From NCBI GenBank assembly GCA_905235085.1, contig CAJOKD010000018.1, forward strand, positions 23,326-87,325: 64,000 bases of DNA. The letters run 5' to 3'. A model generated the notes under the pieces. That model worked only from the letters and a program-made list of their open reading frames with translations, did no database searches and was not told where the DNA came from. Within the stretch, counting starts at the first letter, position 1. Each line of letters begins with the position of its first letter. Shown piece by piece: positions 25,530 through 34,183 of this stretch. This stretch comes from an uncultured Bacteroidales bacterium. GTDB lineage: Bacteria; Bacteroidota; Bacteroidia; Bacteroidales; UBA932. The position numbers and the translations under genes are program-made.

Positions 25530-26648
25530 GTGATCTACATCCACGTACCGTTCTGCAGGAGTTTCTGCACTTATTGTGATTTCTATTCGGAGATTGCTCC
25601 GAAGAAAGCGTGCGGGAGCACGGAAGCGTTTGCGGAAGCGGTTCTGAAAGAGGCAGTTACCCGGAAAGAAGAACTGTCATCATCTTCCCCTGTAAATACG
25701 CTCTACATCGGAGGTGGCACGCCGAGCGTGCTGCCTCTTGATGTACTTGGCCGCATCGTAAAAGGAGTATCATTCCTCGCTCCCGGAGGATTCGATGAGT
25801 TCACCGTAGAAGTGAACCCGGAAGACATCGTGGAGAAAGGCGAAGGCTATGTCAAGGGACTGGTGGATATGGGAGTCTCCCGCATCAGTATGGGCATCCA
25901 GTCCTTCGACGACAGAATACTGAAGTGGATGAACCGCAGGCACGATTCAGCAAGGGCTGTCGAAGCATTCGGACTTCTGCGTTCCGGAGGAATACGGAAC
26001 ATCAGCGTGGATCTGATCTTCGGGCTGTCGCAGTTTGATGACGGAACCTGGAGCCGGACAGTCGGAAAGACACTGTCCCTGGAACCGGAACATATCTCCG
26101 CTTATCAGCTTTCCATAGAGGAGGGCAGCGCCCTCGGCGGGATGGTATCCCAGGGAAAGTACACCGAAGCCGGGGAAGAGACTTGCAGGAGACAGTACGA
26201 CCTGCTCTGCTCGATGCTCAAGGACGAAGGTTTCCACCATTACGAAATATCGAATTTCGCCAAACCCGGATTCGAGGCTGTCCACAACAGCGCTTACTGG
26301 CGCAGGGTGCCTTACGTGGGACTCGGTCCCGGAGCACATTCCCTTTCTGCTGGGAATATAAGGTCGTGGAACGGCCAGATTCTGCCCCGGCGCCTGCCGG
26401 ACGGAAGGCTTGAGACTTATCACAGGGAAACGGAAGTTCTCTCTCCGGAGGATATCAGGATAGAGAGGATAATGCTTCCTCTGCGTACCGACAGGGGCAT
26501 CGATGCCGATGAATTATATTCATTGTCAGATATTTCCACGATCAGGGCCTTGCTGGAGGAAGGCGCCCTGGAAGAATACGGGACCCGCATACGCATCCCG
26601 GAAGACCATTACTTCACCTCCGACGAAATCATACGCGAACTCATTTGA
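25530..26648 (+). CDS. hemW: Radical SAM heme chaperone HemW
   Basis: 372 residues beginning with GTG at 25530, the only start that keeps the whole N-terminal motif. The radical SAM cluster is HVPFCRSFCTYCDFYSE (CxxxCxxC), followed by the SAM-binding GGGTPS. VNPEDIVEKG, RISMGIQSFDD and ISAYQLSIEEGSALG are HemW/HemN signatures. HemW members lack coproporphyrinogen oxidase activity and bind heme for transfer to proteins. Length fits HemW rather than HemN, which is longer. Confidence 0.9.
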   Translation: MIYIHVPFCRSFCTYCDFYSEIAPKKACGSTEAFAEAVLKEAVTRKEELSSSSPVNTLYIGGGTPSVLPLDVLGRIVKGVSFLAPGGFDEFTVEVNPEDIVEKGEGYVKGLVDMGVSRISMGIQSFDDRILKWMNRRHDSARAVEAFGLLRSGGIRNISVDLIFGLSQFDDGTWSRTVGKTLSLEPEHISAYQLSIEEGSALGGMVSQGKYTEAGEETCRRQYDLLCSMLKDEGFHHYEISNFAKPGFEAVHNSAYWRRVPYVGLGPGAHSLSAGNIRSWNGQILPRRLPDGRLETYHRETEVLSPEDIRIERIMLPLRTDRGIDADELYSLSDISTIRALLEEGALEEYGTRIRIPEDHYFTSDEIIRELI

Positions 26649-26666
26649 AATCATCAATCACATATT

Positions 26667-27257
26667 ATGGCACAATTTGAACTTGCGGCACTGCCGTACG
26701 CGCCCGAAGCGCTCAATCCCGCTATAAGCGCCGAGACCCTGTCTTTCCACCACGGAAAGCACTTGCAGACTTATGTCAACAACCTCAACAACCTGGTTGA
26801 AGGAACTCCTTTCGCAGGGAAAAGCATCGAGGAAATCGTAACCGAGGCTCCTGAAGGAGGTATTCTCAACAATGCTGGACAGATACTCAACCACAATCTC
26901 TATTTCGCTCAGTTCAAGGGATATTCAGAAGAGAACAGCATTCCGGAAGGGAAGTTCAGGGAGGCTGTCGAAAGGGATTTCGGTTCGGAGGAAGGCTTCA
27001 TCAAGGAATTCTCCGCCAAGGCTGTCGGGCTCTTCGGATCCGGCTGGGCCTGGCTGTCCCTCTCGCCTGAAGGCAAACTGGTCATCACCCAGGAGGGCAA
27101 TGCAGGTAATCCACTCCGTAAAGGACTCAAGCCGCTCCTCACGTTCGATGTATGGGAACACGCCTACTACATCGACTTCCGCAACCGCAGGGCGGACCAT
27201 ATAGCTTCACTTTGGAAGATAATCGACTGGAAGGTAGTGCAGGACAGGATGTCCTGA
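26667..27257 (+). CDS. sodB: Iron/manganese superoxide dismutase
   Basis: 196 residues, cytoplasmic, no signal peptide. The usual landmarks are present: LPYAPEALNPAISAETLSFH, HHGKHLQTYVNNLN (first metal His), NHNLYF (second His), GSGWAWLSL, and FDVWEHAYYIDFRNRRADHI with the metal Asp and His. It converts superoxide to oxygen and hydrogen peroxide, protecting an anaerobe during oxygen exposure. Fe or Mn preference cannot be decided by eye. It is convergent with the U32 gene, with a 4-base gap. Confidence 0.95.
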   Translation: MAQFELAALPYAPEALNPAISAETLSFHHGKHLQTYVNNLNNLVEGTPFAGKSIEEIVTEAPEGGILNNAGQILNHNLYFAQFKGYSEENSIPEGKFREAVERDFGSEEGFIKEFSAKAVGLFGSGWAWLSLSPEGKLVITQEGNAGNPLRKGLKPLLTFDVWEHAYYIDFRNRRADHIASLWKIIDWKVVQDRMS

Positions 27258-27261
27258 GGTC

Positions 27262-29130
27262 TCAATCGGTGAGCGTCATCTCGCAGTTGGCACAGTCGAA
27301 GCCGAGGGAGTAGCGCTTGCCGTTGTTCAGAAGATAGAGGCGCTCCGGAGGGGTGCCTTTCTGATGAATCGGGCACATACCCAGTTCATAGCGGATGCAA
27401 TATTTCGTGCGCATCAGTTCCACACCCTTCCGGTGTGTGATTTCGAATGCCCGCTCTATTCCTTCAGCTCCGCTTTCCCGGTAGATACTTTCCGTCACCG
27501 TATTCGCAACGTTGGATTTGTAAGTCACCTGGCCTTCGGTCGCAGGGACTCTGCCTTGTCGAGCCGCAGAATACAGCGGGATAGCCTTCAGGGGCATTCC
27601 GTCAAGGGCGGTTGCACATTCCCTTCTTATTCCGTTGATGGCCGAGACCAGGAGGAAAGGCATTCGCCCGCCCAAGGACTCCGCGTGCAGGGCATCGAGT
27701 GAGAACGAATATGACCCGGTGACCTTGCCGAACTGGGAGATGAAGACTTCCTTCATCCTGGAAGGATTGACTGCGAGCACCCGGCCGGCGTCTCGTTCGA
27801 GGCGGACTACCCGCCCGTCCTGGCTCAATGCAGCGATTTTCATATGGAAGGATCCTTCCCTTGAAGTGATGGATATCTCCACCGAGACCGGAATCAAGCG
27901 TACCGGCAGGTTAGTTTCCAGCTCTTTACCGAATGCGCTGTCGAGGTTACGGTACAAGCGGGCGCCGACATACAGTTCGGGGACGTTCCTGCACGCGATA
28001 CGGATGCCGCGGCATACATCCCCTCGGAATCCTACGATTTCGTTGTGATCCTTCGATATGAAGGAGAATCCGTCGCCGTTGCGAAGGAAAAGAGACGGAT
28101 TCTCGGACTTGATACAGACTTCCATCCGTCCGGCGTCTTCGGCCAGCCTGCCGGGAGCCCTGTTTATAGAGACGACGGTTCCCACATCCTCTCCCATAGA
28201 CTTCGGAGCGTCCATCGAGGACCATCTGCCCCGGCTGCCATCGATGAAAAGCTTGGTGTATGTCCTGTTGAAAGTCTTGTCGAGATCAGGGGTGAAACCT
28301 CCACCGGAGCGCCCGAACGACGTCCTGCGGTAATACCCCGGATACTTTGCCACAAGAATGTCCAGCGCGATCGAATATGCCCGGACCACGTTCCTTACAT
28401 AAGATATGCTCTTCAGCCTGCCTTCTATCTTGAAGGAACATATTCCCTCGTCGGCCAGGTCTTCCAGGCGGCTGCGCAAGTTGTAATCCTTGAGCGACAG
28501 GAGAGCCTTGTCCTTCACCAGGACTTTTCCGCTACCGTCCACGAGGTCGTAGAGAGACCTGCAGGCCTGTATGCATTCTCCCCTGTTGGCACTTCTCCTG
28601 TCAATACGCTCGGACATATAGCACTGCCCGCTGTAGCAGACGCAGAGGGCACCGTGGACGAAGAACTCAAGTTCACAGGCAGTCGCCTTCCGGATTTCCC
28701 TGATCTGTTCCAGGGATAGCTGCCTTTCCAGGACAAGACGGGACGAGCCCAAGGCTTCGTAGAACCGGGCCGCTTCCGGAGTCCTTATGGCACATTGGGT
28801 CGATGCGTGCACTGGAAGGGAAGTCATCTTCCATACTGCCGGATCCTGGGCGATTATAGCGTCCACCCCGGCTTCTTCGGCTTCCTTCAGGAGCTTTCGT
28901 GCCGGCTCCAGTTCATTGTCGTAGAGGATTGTGTTCAATGTGAGGAATATGCGCACACCGAAACGGTGGGCATACTCGCAGAGGCGGCGGATATCCTCTA
29001 TGGAATTGCCCGCTGCCTTCCTGGCCCCGAACTCCGGCCCGGCTATATACACGGCATCGGCACCGCAGTCTATTGCTGCGATGCCGATGTCTGCGTTTCT
29101 TGCCGGAGCAAGAAGTTCAAGGTCTTTCAT
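27262..29130 (-). CDS. Peptidase U32 family protein (RlhA/TrhP-like RNA hydroxylation)
   Basis: 622 residues starting MKDLELLAPARNADIG. The U32 core includes GADAVYIAGPEFGARKAA, the Cys-containing FVHGALCVCYSGQCYMSE and NRGECIQACR (the iron-sulfur ligands of this family) and FKIEGRLKSISYVRNVV. A long C-terminal extension of the DUF3656 type ends in a Cys-rich tail (CIRYELGMCPIHQKG, DCANCEM). Members in E. coli (RlhA, TrhP) hydroxylate 23S rRNA or tRNA; this length fits RlhA best. The start overlaps the stop of the upstream TPR gene by one base (TAATG), so they are coupled. Confidence 0.87.
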   Translation of the reverse strand: MKDLELLAPARNADIGIAAIDCGADAVYIAGPEFGARKAAGNSIEDIRRLCEYAHRFGVRIFLTLNTILYDNELEPARKLLKEAEEAGVDAIIAQDPAVWKMTSLPVHASTQCAIRTPEAARFYEALGSSRLVLERQLSLEQIREIRKATACELEFFVHGALCVCYSGQCYMSERIDRRSANRGECIQACRSLYDLVDGSGKVLVKDKALLSLKDYNLRSRLEDLADEGICSFKIEGRLKSISYVRNVVRAYSIALDILVAKYPGYYRRTSFGRSGGGFTPDLDKTFNRTYTKLFIDGSRGRWSSMDAPKSMGEDVGTVVSINRAPGRLAEDAGRMEVCIKSENPSLFLRNGDGFSFISKDHNEIVGFRGDVCRGIRIACRNVPELYVGARLYRNLDSAFGKELETNLPVRLIPVSVEISITSREGSFHMKIAALSQDGRVVRLERDAGRVLAVNPSRMKEVFISQFGKVTGSYSFSLDALHAESLGGRMPFLLVSAINGIRRECATALDGMPLKAIPLYSAARQGRVPATEGQVTYKSNVANTVTESIYRESGAEGIERAFEITHRKGVELMRTKYCIRYELGMCPIHQKGTPPERLYLLNNGKRYSLGFDCANCEMTLTD

Positions 29131-30065
29131 TATTTGCTGAGGGAAGCAATCATCTGCTTGGCCTGTGCACCGTACTTAGGATCGTTGACGATCTTCTTGT
29201 AGAACTCGAGAGCCTTGGCGTTGTTCTTGGCACCCTGATAGAGAGCTGCTACGGTGTAGGTAATGGCACCGGCGTTGGAAGCTTCCGGCTTGAGCTGGAG
29301 ATACTTCTCGAAGTTGGTGATGGCGGCAGCGTTCTTGCCGAGCTTCTGGGATGCCTGACCGATGATCAGGAAAGCGTTGGCATTCTCCACATAGGAATTG
29401 GCCTGCTCAGCAGCTTTGATAGCGTCGGCATACTTGGCTGCCTTGAGAGCTGCGCTGGCCTTGGAGAGGAACATACTTCCGCACTGAGACTTGGCTGCAT
29501 CAGCCTCGCCGTTTTCAGCTGCCTTGTTGAATGCTTCGAGCGCTTCGTCGATCTTTCCGAGCTTGGAAAGAGCCTGTCCAAGATAGAGAGCGGTCTTACC
29601 ATTGGTAGGATCAGCTGCCAGAGACTTTGCAAGTGCAGGAGCCGCTGCTGCGAAATCCTTGACCTTCAATGCCTCAGCTCCCTTCTGGAGCCACATTGCA
29701 GGAACCAGGGATTTGGCCTTCTCAGCTACTTCTTCGTTGCCATATTCAGTTGCAACCTTGACGACGTCAGCGAGTTTGGTCTCAGCATCCTCGAGGTTAC
29801 CTGCTTCAATCAAATCCTGAGCGATCTGCATACATACACTTGGGATGGCGTTCTTGCAGTTGGTGACGAGATCGTTAGCTTCTTCGCCGATGGTCTGTCC
29901 CATCTCGAGTGCCTTCTGGAAGTAGTCCAAAGCTGCAGTCCAGTTCTTTTCATTGATTGCGTTGGCTCCATTGTTGTAGAGTTCAGTTGCCTGAGCCATG
30001 TCCTGAGCCGAAATGATGCCGGCGGTCAAAACCATTGCCGCAATGGCGAGAATAACTTTTTTCAT
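29130..30065 (-). CDS. Exported TPR protein
   Basis: 311 residues with a signal peptide (MKKVILAIAAMVLTAGIISA) and about seven TPR units, e.g. NWTAALDYFQKALEMGQT, LYLGQALSKLGKIDEALEAF and NAAAITNFEKYLQLKPEAS. No catalytic domain is seen. It is a periplasmic protein-protein interaction scaffold of a kind common and highly expressed in Bacteroidales. It is led by a good Bacteroidales promoter (30111-30143) and followed by the U32 gene, which overlaps it by one base. Confidence 0.82.
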   Translation of the reverse strand: MKKVILAIAAMVLTAGIISAQDMAQATELYNNGANAINEKNWTAALDYFQKALEMGQTIGEEANDLVTNCKNAIPSVCMQIAQDLIEAGNLEDAETKLADVVKVATEYGNEEVAEKAKSLVPAMWLQKGAEALKVKDFAAAAPALAKSLAADPTNGKTALYLGQALSKLGKIDEALEAFNKAAENGEADAAKSQCGSMFLSKASAALKAAKYADAIKAAEQANSYVENANAFLIIGQASQKLGKNAAAITNFEKYLQLKPEASNAGAITYTVAALYQGAKNNAKALEFYKKIVNDPKYGAQAKQMIASLSK

Positions 30066-30110
30066 CGTTTATGGATTTATGTTATTTGTTTCTTATAAGT
30101 GCAACGGGGA

Positions 30111-30143
30111 CAAATGTAATAAAAATTTGTAATTTTGCCCAAA
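30111..30143 (-). promoter_or_regulatory. Bacteroidales promoter for the TPR-U32 operon
   Basis: On the minus strand TTTG (complement of 30140-30143) is followed after 21 bases by TACATTTG (complement of 30111-30118), matching the -33/-7 consensus, 46 bases before the TPR start codon. The divergent gene's Shine-Dalgarno at 30141-30148 overlaps the -33 box. Confidence 0.65.
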
Positions 30144-30156
30144 GGAGGTTAGTCAG

Positions 30157-32691
30157 ATGTGTAGTTTTGTCAAATCATTTTTTTGTTTTGTACTGCTTGG
30201 CTTTTCAATAATGATGCCAGCGCAGAACCTGCCCTCCTTGAAGAAGGATGCCGCGGTTACCGAAGGCAAGCTCCCAAACGGAATCTCATACTATCTGGTG
30301 ACCGATTCCGCTATGAAAGGAGTAGCGGATTTCGCCCTTGTCAGAAAGGGTTCCGCCGACACTCTCGCAGCCCGCAAGGAACTCTCGAACCTGCCGCATT
30401 TCAACAAAACCATCCCCTACAGGTTCCTTTCGAGGAAGGGTATCGGATGCCGTCCGGAGGGATACATTTCATACGAAGGGGACGCCACCATCTTCCGGTT
30501 CGACAACGTTCCGGTTTTCGACCAGGAAGCTTCCGACACCACGATTCTGATGCTTTTCGACCTTATAGCGACACAACCTAAGGAACACGCCATAATAATC
30601 GCGGGAGACATCACCCCGGCGAAGATAATCCAGAAATTCGATGTATTCTCGCTGATGGTCCCGGCCAGGTCGACTTCATATTCGAAACCGGAATACATCT
30701 GGAAACCCTCGCAAGAGACCGGATATTCCTTCATACAGTCCCCAAGACCGGGCGTGAGCGTGAGTTTCCGCTCTCCGAGGACGCCGGACGCCGAGATGAA
30801 CACCATCCAGCCTTTCATATCGGAACTGTTCGCAAGGGAACTCAAGGAGATCGTCAAGGGCAGGCTGGGAGAATCGCTGGTTTCAAGGGATATCCCCACC
30901 TCCCGTATGGAGGTTTTCCACAAGGGCAGCGCCGAGGGCCCTGGAGACGAAGTGTTCGAGGTGACTTTGGAAACACCTGAAGACCAACTGATTCCGGCCA
31001 CAATGGCTATTTCGTCCACCCTTTCTGACCTGGGATCCAACGGGGTAGGTACGGAAGAATACAGGACTGCCAGGGCATCGGTCCTGAGCATCCTGTCCAC
31101 ACCTCAGGACAACGGAGGGCTGGTGCGCCAGTGCATAGCTTCCTATCTGTACGGAGGGGACTTGTCCTCCCGCCAGGATAAAGCCAGGTTCTTCGCCTCC
31201 AGGAATATGTCCGAATCGGCTGAGCGCGAGTTGTTCAACAACTATGCTTCCGCCCTCCTGGGTGACGTCGAGAATGCCTCTGTGGAATGGAGAAACAGCG
31301 GTTCGGACTACGACGACTGGGAATATGAGATGGTGTTCAAGACCACCTGGGACGGAGTGGGTATGCTGGACAAGCCGGTATCCCAGTGGACGGTCAGTAC
31401 TGCCGACACCACAGGATTCTGGGATGAAAAGAACAAATCCAAACTGAAATCCGTAACCACTGAGCCTGTTTCCGGAGGGGAAATGTGGACTTTCGCCAAC
31501 GGTATGAAGGTCATCTACAAGCAGATGAAGAACGGAGGGACTTTCAGCTATTCGATGATGATAAAGGGCGGATATTCCAACGTCAGGGACCTGCCGAAGG
31601 GAGAGGGAGCTTTCTTCTCGGATATGCTTCCTTTGTACGACATAGGCGGCCTCAGCGGGAACGAGTTCCAGAAAGTGCTTAAAGCCAATGGAATAAGGAT
31701 GGAGGACAAGGTCTCCGTAGCGGATATGAGGATCTTCGGGTCGGCTCCTTCAGGAAGATATGCCTTGGTGTTCAAGGCTTTGCTTTCTGTGGCCAACAAC
31801 CGCAAGCTGAACCGGAAAGCCTTCGAGGAATACCGCAGGAGCATGCTGGCGTCCCTGCCGCCGGCCTATCTGGACAGTTTGATGTATCCGGATTATGATT
31901 TTTCCGACATAAAGACTCCTTCAGGTTTGACCGACAGGACCCAGGCAGATGCGGATGCCTATTTCGCGAAGCAGTTCCTCAGGTGCAACGACGGTGTGAT
32001 CGTACTCGTGGGGGAACTGCCCGCCGAAAACGTGCAGAAATACCTCTCCAACATCATAGGAGGATTCAGGGTGAGCAAGACAAATGCCGTCAGGGTGCCT
32101 GTTTCCTACAAGTTCAGGAAAGGGGCCAACGCATATTCGGCGACCGGGGAACCCGTGAGCGTAAGCATTGCGATGGCTTGTGCCGAGCCGTTCACCACCG
32201 AGAATTATATGGCTTTCAAGATAGCTAGCCTGTCCCTGCTGAGGAAACTGAACGGGGAGATGGCTGAACAAGGTTTCAGCGTGGAGATGTCCGACAGGTT
32301 CAAGCTGTTCCCTCAGGAAAGCCTGGAATTGATATTCACTTGCACTCCTGTGCCGGACTGCGGTCTCCCGAGAGGAGTAGCCGGTGGTTCCGGGCATCCG
32401 AAAAGGGCTATGGTGGCCGCCAGGAAGGTCATTGACGATGTGCTTTCCAACCCGGTCTCCGCCGGTGAACTCAATGCGTGCAAGGCATTGCTGTCGAATG
32501 CGTATTCGATCAAGCTCTCCGATCCGGATTCCTACGCAGAGGCCATATTGATCAGATACTCAGGAGGTAAGGATGTCCTTACCGATTACTCGAAACGTAT
32601 CGACAGCGTCACTGCCGACAACGTCAAGCATATTTTCGGCGCACTTGCCGAAGGAATGAGGATTGAATATGTCGTCAAACAACAGCAGTAG
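30157..32691 (+). CDS. M16 (insulinase/pitrilysin) family protein lacking the zinc motif
   Basis: 844 residues preceded by a full AAAGGAGG Shine-Dalgarno (30141-30148), which fixes the start. Signal peptide: FCFVLLGFSIMMPAQ. The N-terminal half opens like M16 proteases (GKLPNGISYYLVTDSAMKG), but where HxxEH should follow there is ARKELSNLPHFNKTIPYRF and no HxxEH anywhere. The second half has the typical M16 repeat (MIKGGYSNVRDLPKGEGAFF, LSGNEFQKVLKANGI). M16 enzymes are often made of active and inactive halves or subunits, so this may be a non-catalytic partner or a degenerate enzyme. The next gene overlaps its last 23 bases. Confidence 0.8.
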   Translation: MCSFVKSFFCFVLLGFSIMMPAQNLPSLKKDAAVTEGKLPNGISYYLVTDSAMKGVADFALVRKGSADTLAARKELSNLPHFNKTIPYRFLSRKGIGCRPEGYISYEGDATIFRFDNVPVFDQEASDTTILMLFDLIATQPKEHAIIIAGDITPAKIIQKFDVFSLMVPARSTSYSKPEYIWKPSQETGYSFIQSPRPGVSVSFRSPRTPDAEMNTIQPFISELFARELKEIVKGRLGESLVSRDIPTSRMEVFHKGSAEGPGDEVFEVTLETPEDQLIPATMAISSTLSDLGSNGVGTEEYRTARASVLSILSTPQDNGGLVRQCIASYLYGGDLSSRQDKARFFASRNMSESAERELFNNYASALLGDVENASVEWRNSGSDYDDWEYEMVFKTTWDGVGMLDKPVSQWTVSTADTTGFWDEKNKSKLKSVTTEPVSGGEMWTFANGMKVIYKQMKNGGTFSYSMMIKGGYSNVRDLPKGEGAFFSDMLPLYDIGGLSGNEFQKVLKANGIRMEDKVSVADMRIFGSAPSGRYALVFKALLSVANNRKLNRKAFEEYRRSMLASLPPAYLDSLMYPDYDFSDIKTPSGLTDRTQADADAYFAKQFLRCNDGVIVLVGELPAENVQKYLSNIIGGFRVSKTNAVRVPVSYKFRKGANAYSATGEPVSVSIAMACAEPFTTENYMAFKIASLSLLRKLNGEMAEQGFSVEMSDRFKLFPQESLELIFTCTPVPDCGLPRGVAGGSGHPKRAMVAARKVIDDVLSNPVSAGELNACKALLSNAYSIKLSDPDSYAEAILIRYSGGKDVLTDYSKRIDSVTADNVKHIFGALAEGMRIEYVVKQQQ

Positions 32692-33280
32692 ATTCGGGAC
32701 GATCATACAGATCGGCAATATCCTGGTCTCCGAAGAAGTGGTCACGGAGTATTTTGCCTGTGACTATCAGAAATGCAAGGGTATTTGCTGCATCATCGGT
32801 GACAGCGGCGCTCCGCTTGAAGAAGATGAACTGGACAAACTCGAAGAGGCTTACCCTGAATATTCAAGACTGATGCGGCCGCAAGGTCTCGCACAGGTCG
32901 CAAAGGACGGATACTTTTCCATTGACAGGGACAACGACCTGGTGACTCCTACCGTAGATGGCTCCGGGGAGTGTGCATACACTACTTTCGACGGCGAAGG
33001 GAACTGCTTCTGTGCGGTGGAGAAGTGCTTCTTCGCCGGTACGATCAAGTTCCGCAAGCCAAGGTCGTGCTGGCTGTACCCCATAAGGGTTACAAAACTC
33101 TCTGACGGAGGACTGGCCTTGAACCTGCATCGCTGGCACCTCTGCAAGGACGCCTACGAAAAAGGAAAACGCGAAGGAATCCGGGTATATGGATTCCTTC
33201 GCGAGCCACTTATCGCCATATTCGGCGAAGATTTCTATAAAGCCCTTGAGGCGGCTGCGGAACACATTAATCTTCAGTAG
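32669..33280 (+). CDS. DUF3109 family cysteine-rich protein
   Basis: 203 residues from the ATG at 32669, inside the end of the M16-like gene (23-base overlap in another frame). Cysteines sit in conserved positions: FACDYQKCKGICCI, then GECAYTTFDGEGNCFCAVEKC, then RSCWLYPIRV and RWHLC. This is the DUF3109 pattern, related to the zinc/iron-chelating YkgJ-type cysteine clusters, so a metal centre is likely. Function is unknown. It converges with the DUF2007 gene, sharing 14 bases. Confidence 0.87.
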   Translation: MSSNNSSRFGTIIQIGNILVSEEVVTEYFACDYQKCKGICCIIGDSGAPLEEDELDKLEEAYPEYSRLMRPQGLAQVAKDGYFSIDRDNDLVTPTVDGSGECAYTTFDGEGNCFCAVEKCFFAGTIKFRKPRSCWLYPIRVTKLSDGGLALNLHRWHLCKDAYEKGKREGIRVYGFLREPLIAIFGEDFYKALEAAAEHINLQ

Positions 33281-33497
33281 TTTCCTCGGCCTGCTCAATG
33301 AGCTTCAAAGCCGCTTCGTAGTCAGAGGCATTGACCTTGACCTGGACAGGATTGACATAATTCAGGGACAGATATGTAGAATCTGCTCCGAATACCGCCG
33401 CAGGGATCCCGTTTTCCCTGAGCATCCCCACTGTAATCTGGGCGCTCATAGGATCGTTGAATTCGGCGACCGTCTTGAATTCTTCTTCCCTTTTCAT
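33267..33497 (-). CDS. DUF2007 family small protein
   Basis: 76 residues from the ATG at 33497. This start is chosen because a strong AAAGGAGG lies just upstream on the minus strand; the further upstream Met at 33521 lies before it. The sequence FKTVAEFNDPMSAQITVGML, then GIPAAVFGADS and VKVNASDYEAALKLI, is the DUF2007 fold, described as a putative signal-transducing domain found alone or fused in many bacteria. Function unknown. Confidence 0.85.
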   Translation of the reverse strand: MKREEEFKTVAEFNDPMSAQITVGMLRENGIPAAVFGADSTYLSLNYVNPVQVKVNASDYEAALKLIEQAEETTED

Positions 33498-33559
33498 ATT
33501 CTGACCTCCTTTACTTTTCAAAGGTACTGTTTTTTTAATATCTTTGAAAGATGATTGAC

Positions 33560-34174
33560 ATGAAGCATAAATTATACCGTCTCTTCCTGCTAGCAGTATC
33601 GGCTACGGCGATCTTCGTTTCCTGCGGGGAGAAAACCGTACCCGTGACCGGTCTGGAAATCAATCCGGATTACCTTGACCTGCTCCTTGGAAGCAGTGCG
33701 ACATTGACGGCTACGGTCAAGCCGGCCGACGCCACCGAGCAGACTGTAACCTGGTCCTCCACTGCATCGGGCACCGTCTCTGTGGACAACAATGGCACGG
33801 TATCGGCCCGTCAGGCCGGACAGGCCATGATAAACGCTACCTGCGACGGAAAATCGGCTTCCTGTATCGTCAAAGTCATCGTACCTACCGAGAGCGTGGC
33901 TCTCGACAAGTCGGAAATAACCCTCAATAAGGGAGATTCGGCAATCCTGACGGCAATAGTCAACCCGCCCGATGCAACGGACAAGGATGTCAGCTGGACA
34001 TCTTCCGACCCGGACGTGGTGGCCGTAGATACAAACGGCAGCCTCCAGGCCCTGAGGCAAGGGGAGGCTACCGTCACTGCAACCTGTGCCGGAAAATCTG
34101 CTTCGTGCCGGATCACGGTCAGGGACTCCGCGAGCGGAGGCCACGAAGGCACAGGGCACGAGAACTGGGACTGA
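33560..34174 (+). CDS. Lipoprotein with two BIG2 Ig-like domains
   Basis: About 204 residues. The ATG at 33560 is preferred to 33551 because a -7 box TATCTTTG at 33539-33546 would put the transcript start at about 33552; the choice is tentative. Lipoprotein signal: LLAVSATAIFVSC. Two tandem bacterial Ig-like (group 2) domains follow: VTGLEINPDYLDLLLGSSAT ... VKVIV and SVALDKSEITLNKGDSAIL ... ITVRD, each with the ATVxxTWSS-type core. The last ~15 residues are Gly/His-rich. It is probably a surface or periplasmic structural lipoprotein of unknown purpose. Confidence 0.8.
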   Translation: MKHKLYRLFLLAVSATAIFVSCGEKTVPVTGLEINPDYLDLLLGSSATLTATVKPADATEQTVTWSSTASGTVSVDNNGTVSARQAGQAMINATCDGKSASCIVKVIVPTESVALDKSEITLNKGDSAILTAIVNPPDATDKDVSWTSSDPDVVAVDTNGSLQALRQGEATVTATCAGKSASCRITVRDSASGGHEGTGHENWD

Positions 34175-34183
34175 TCCTGATTA

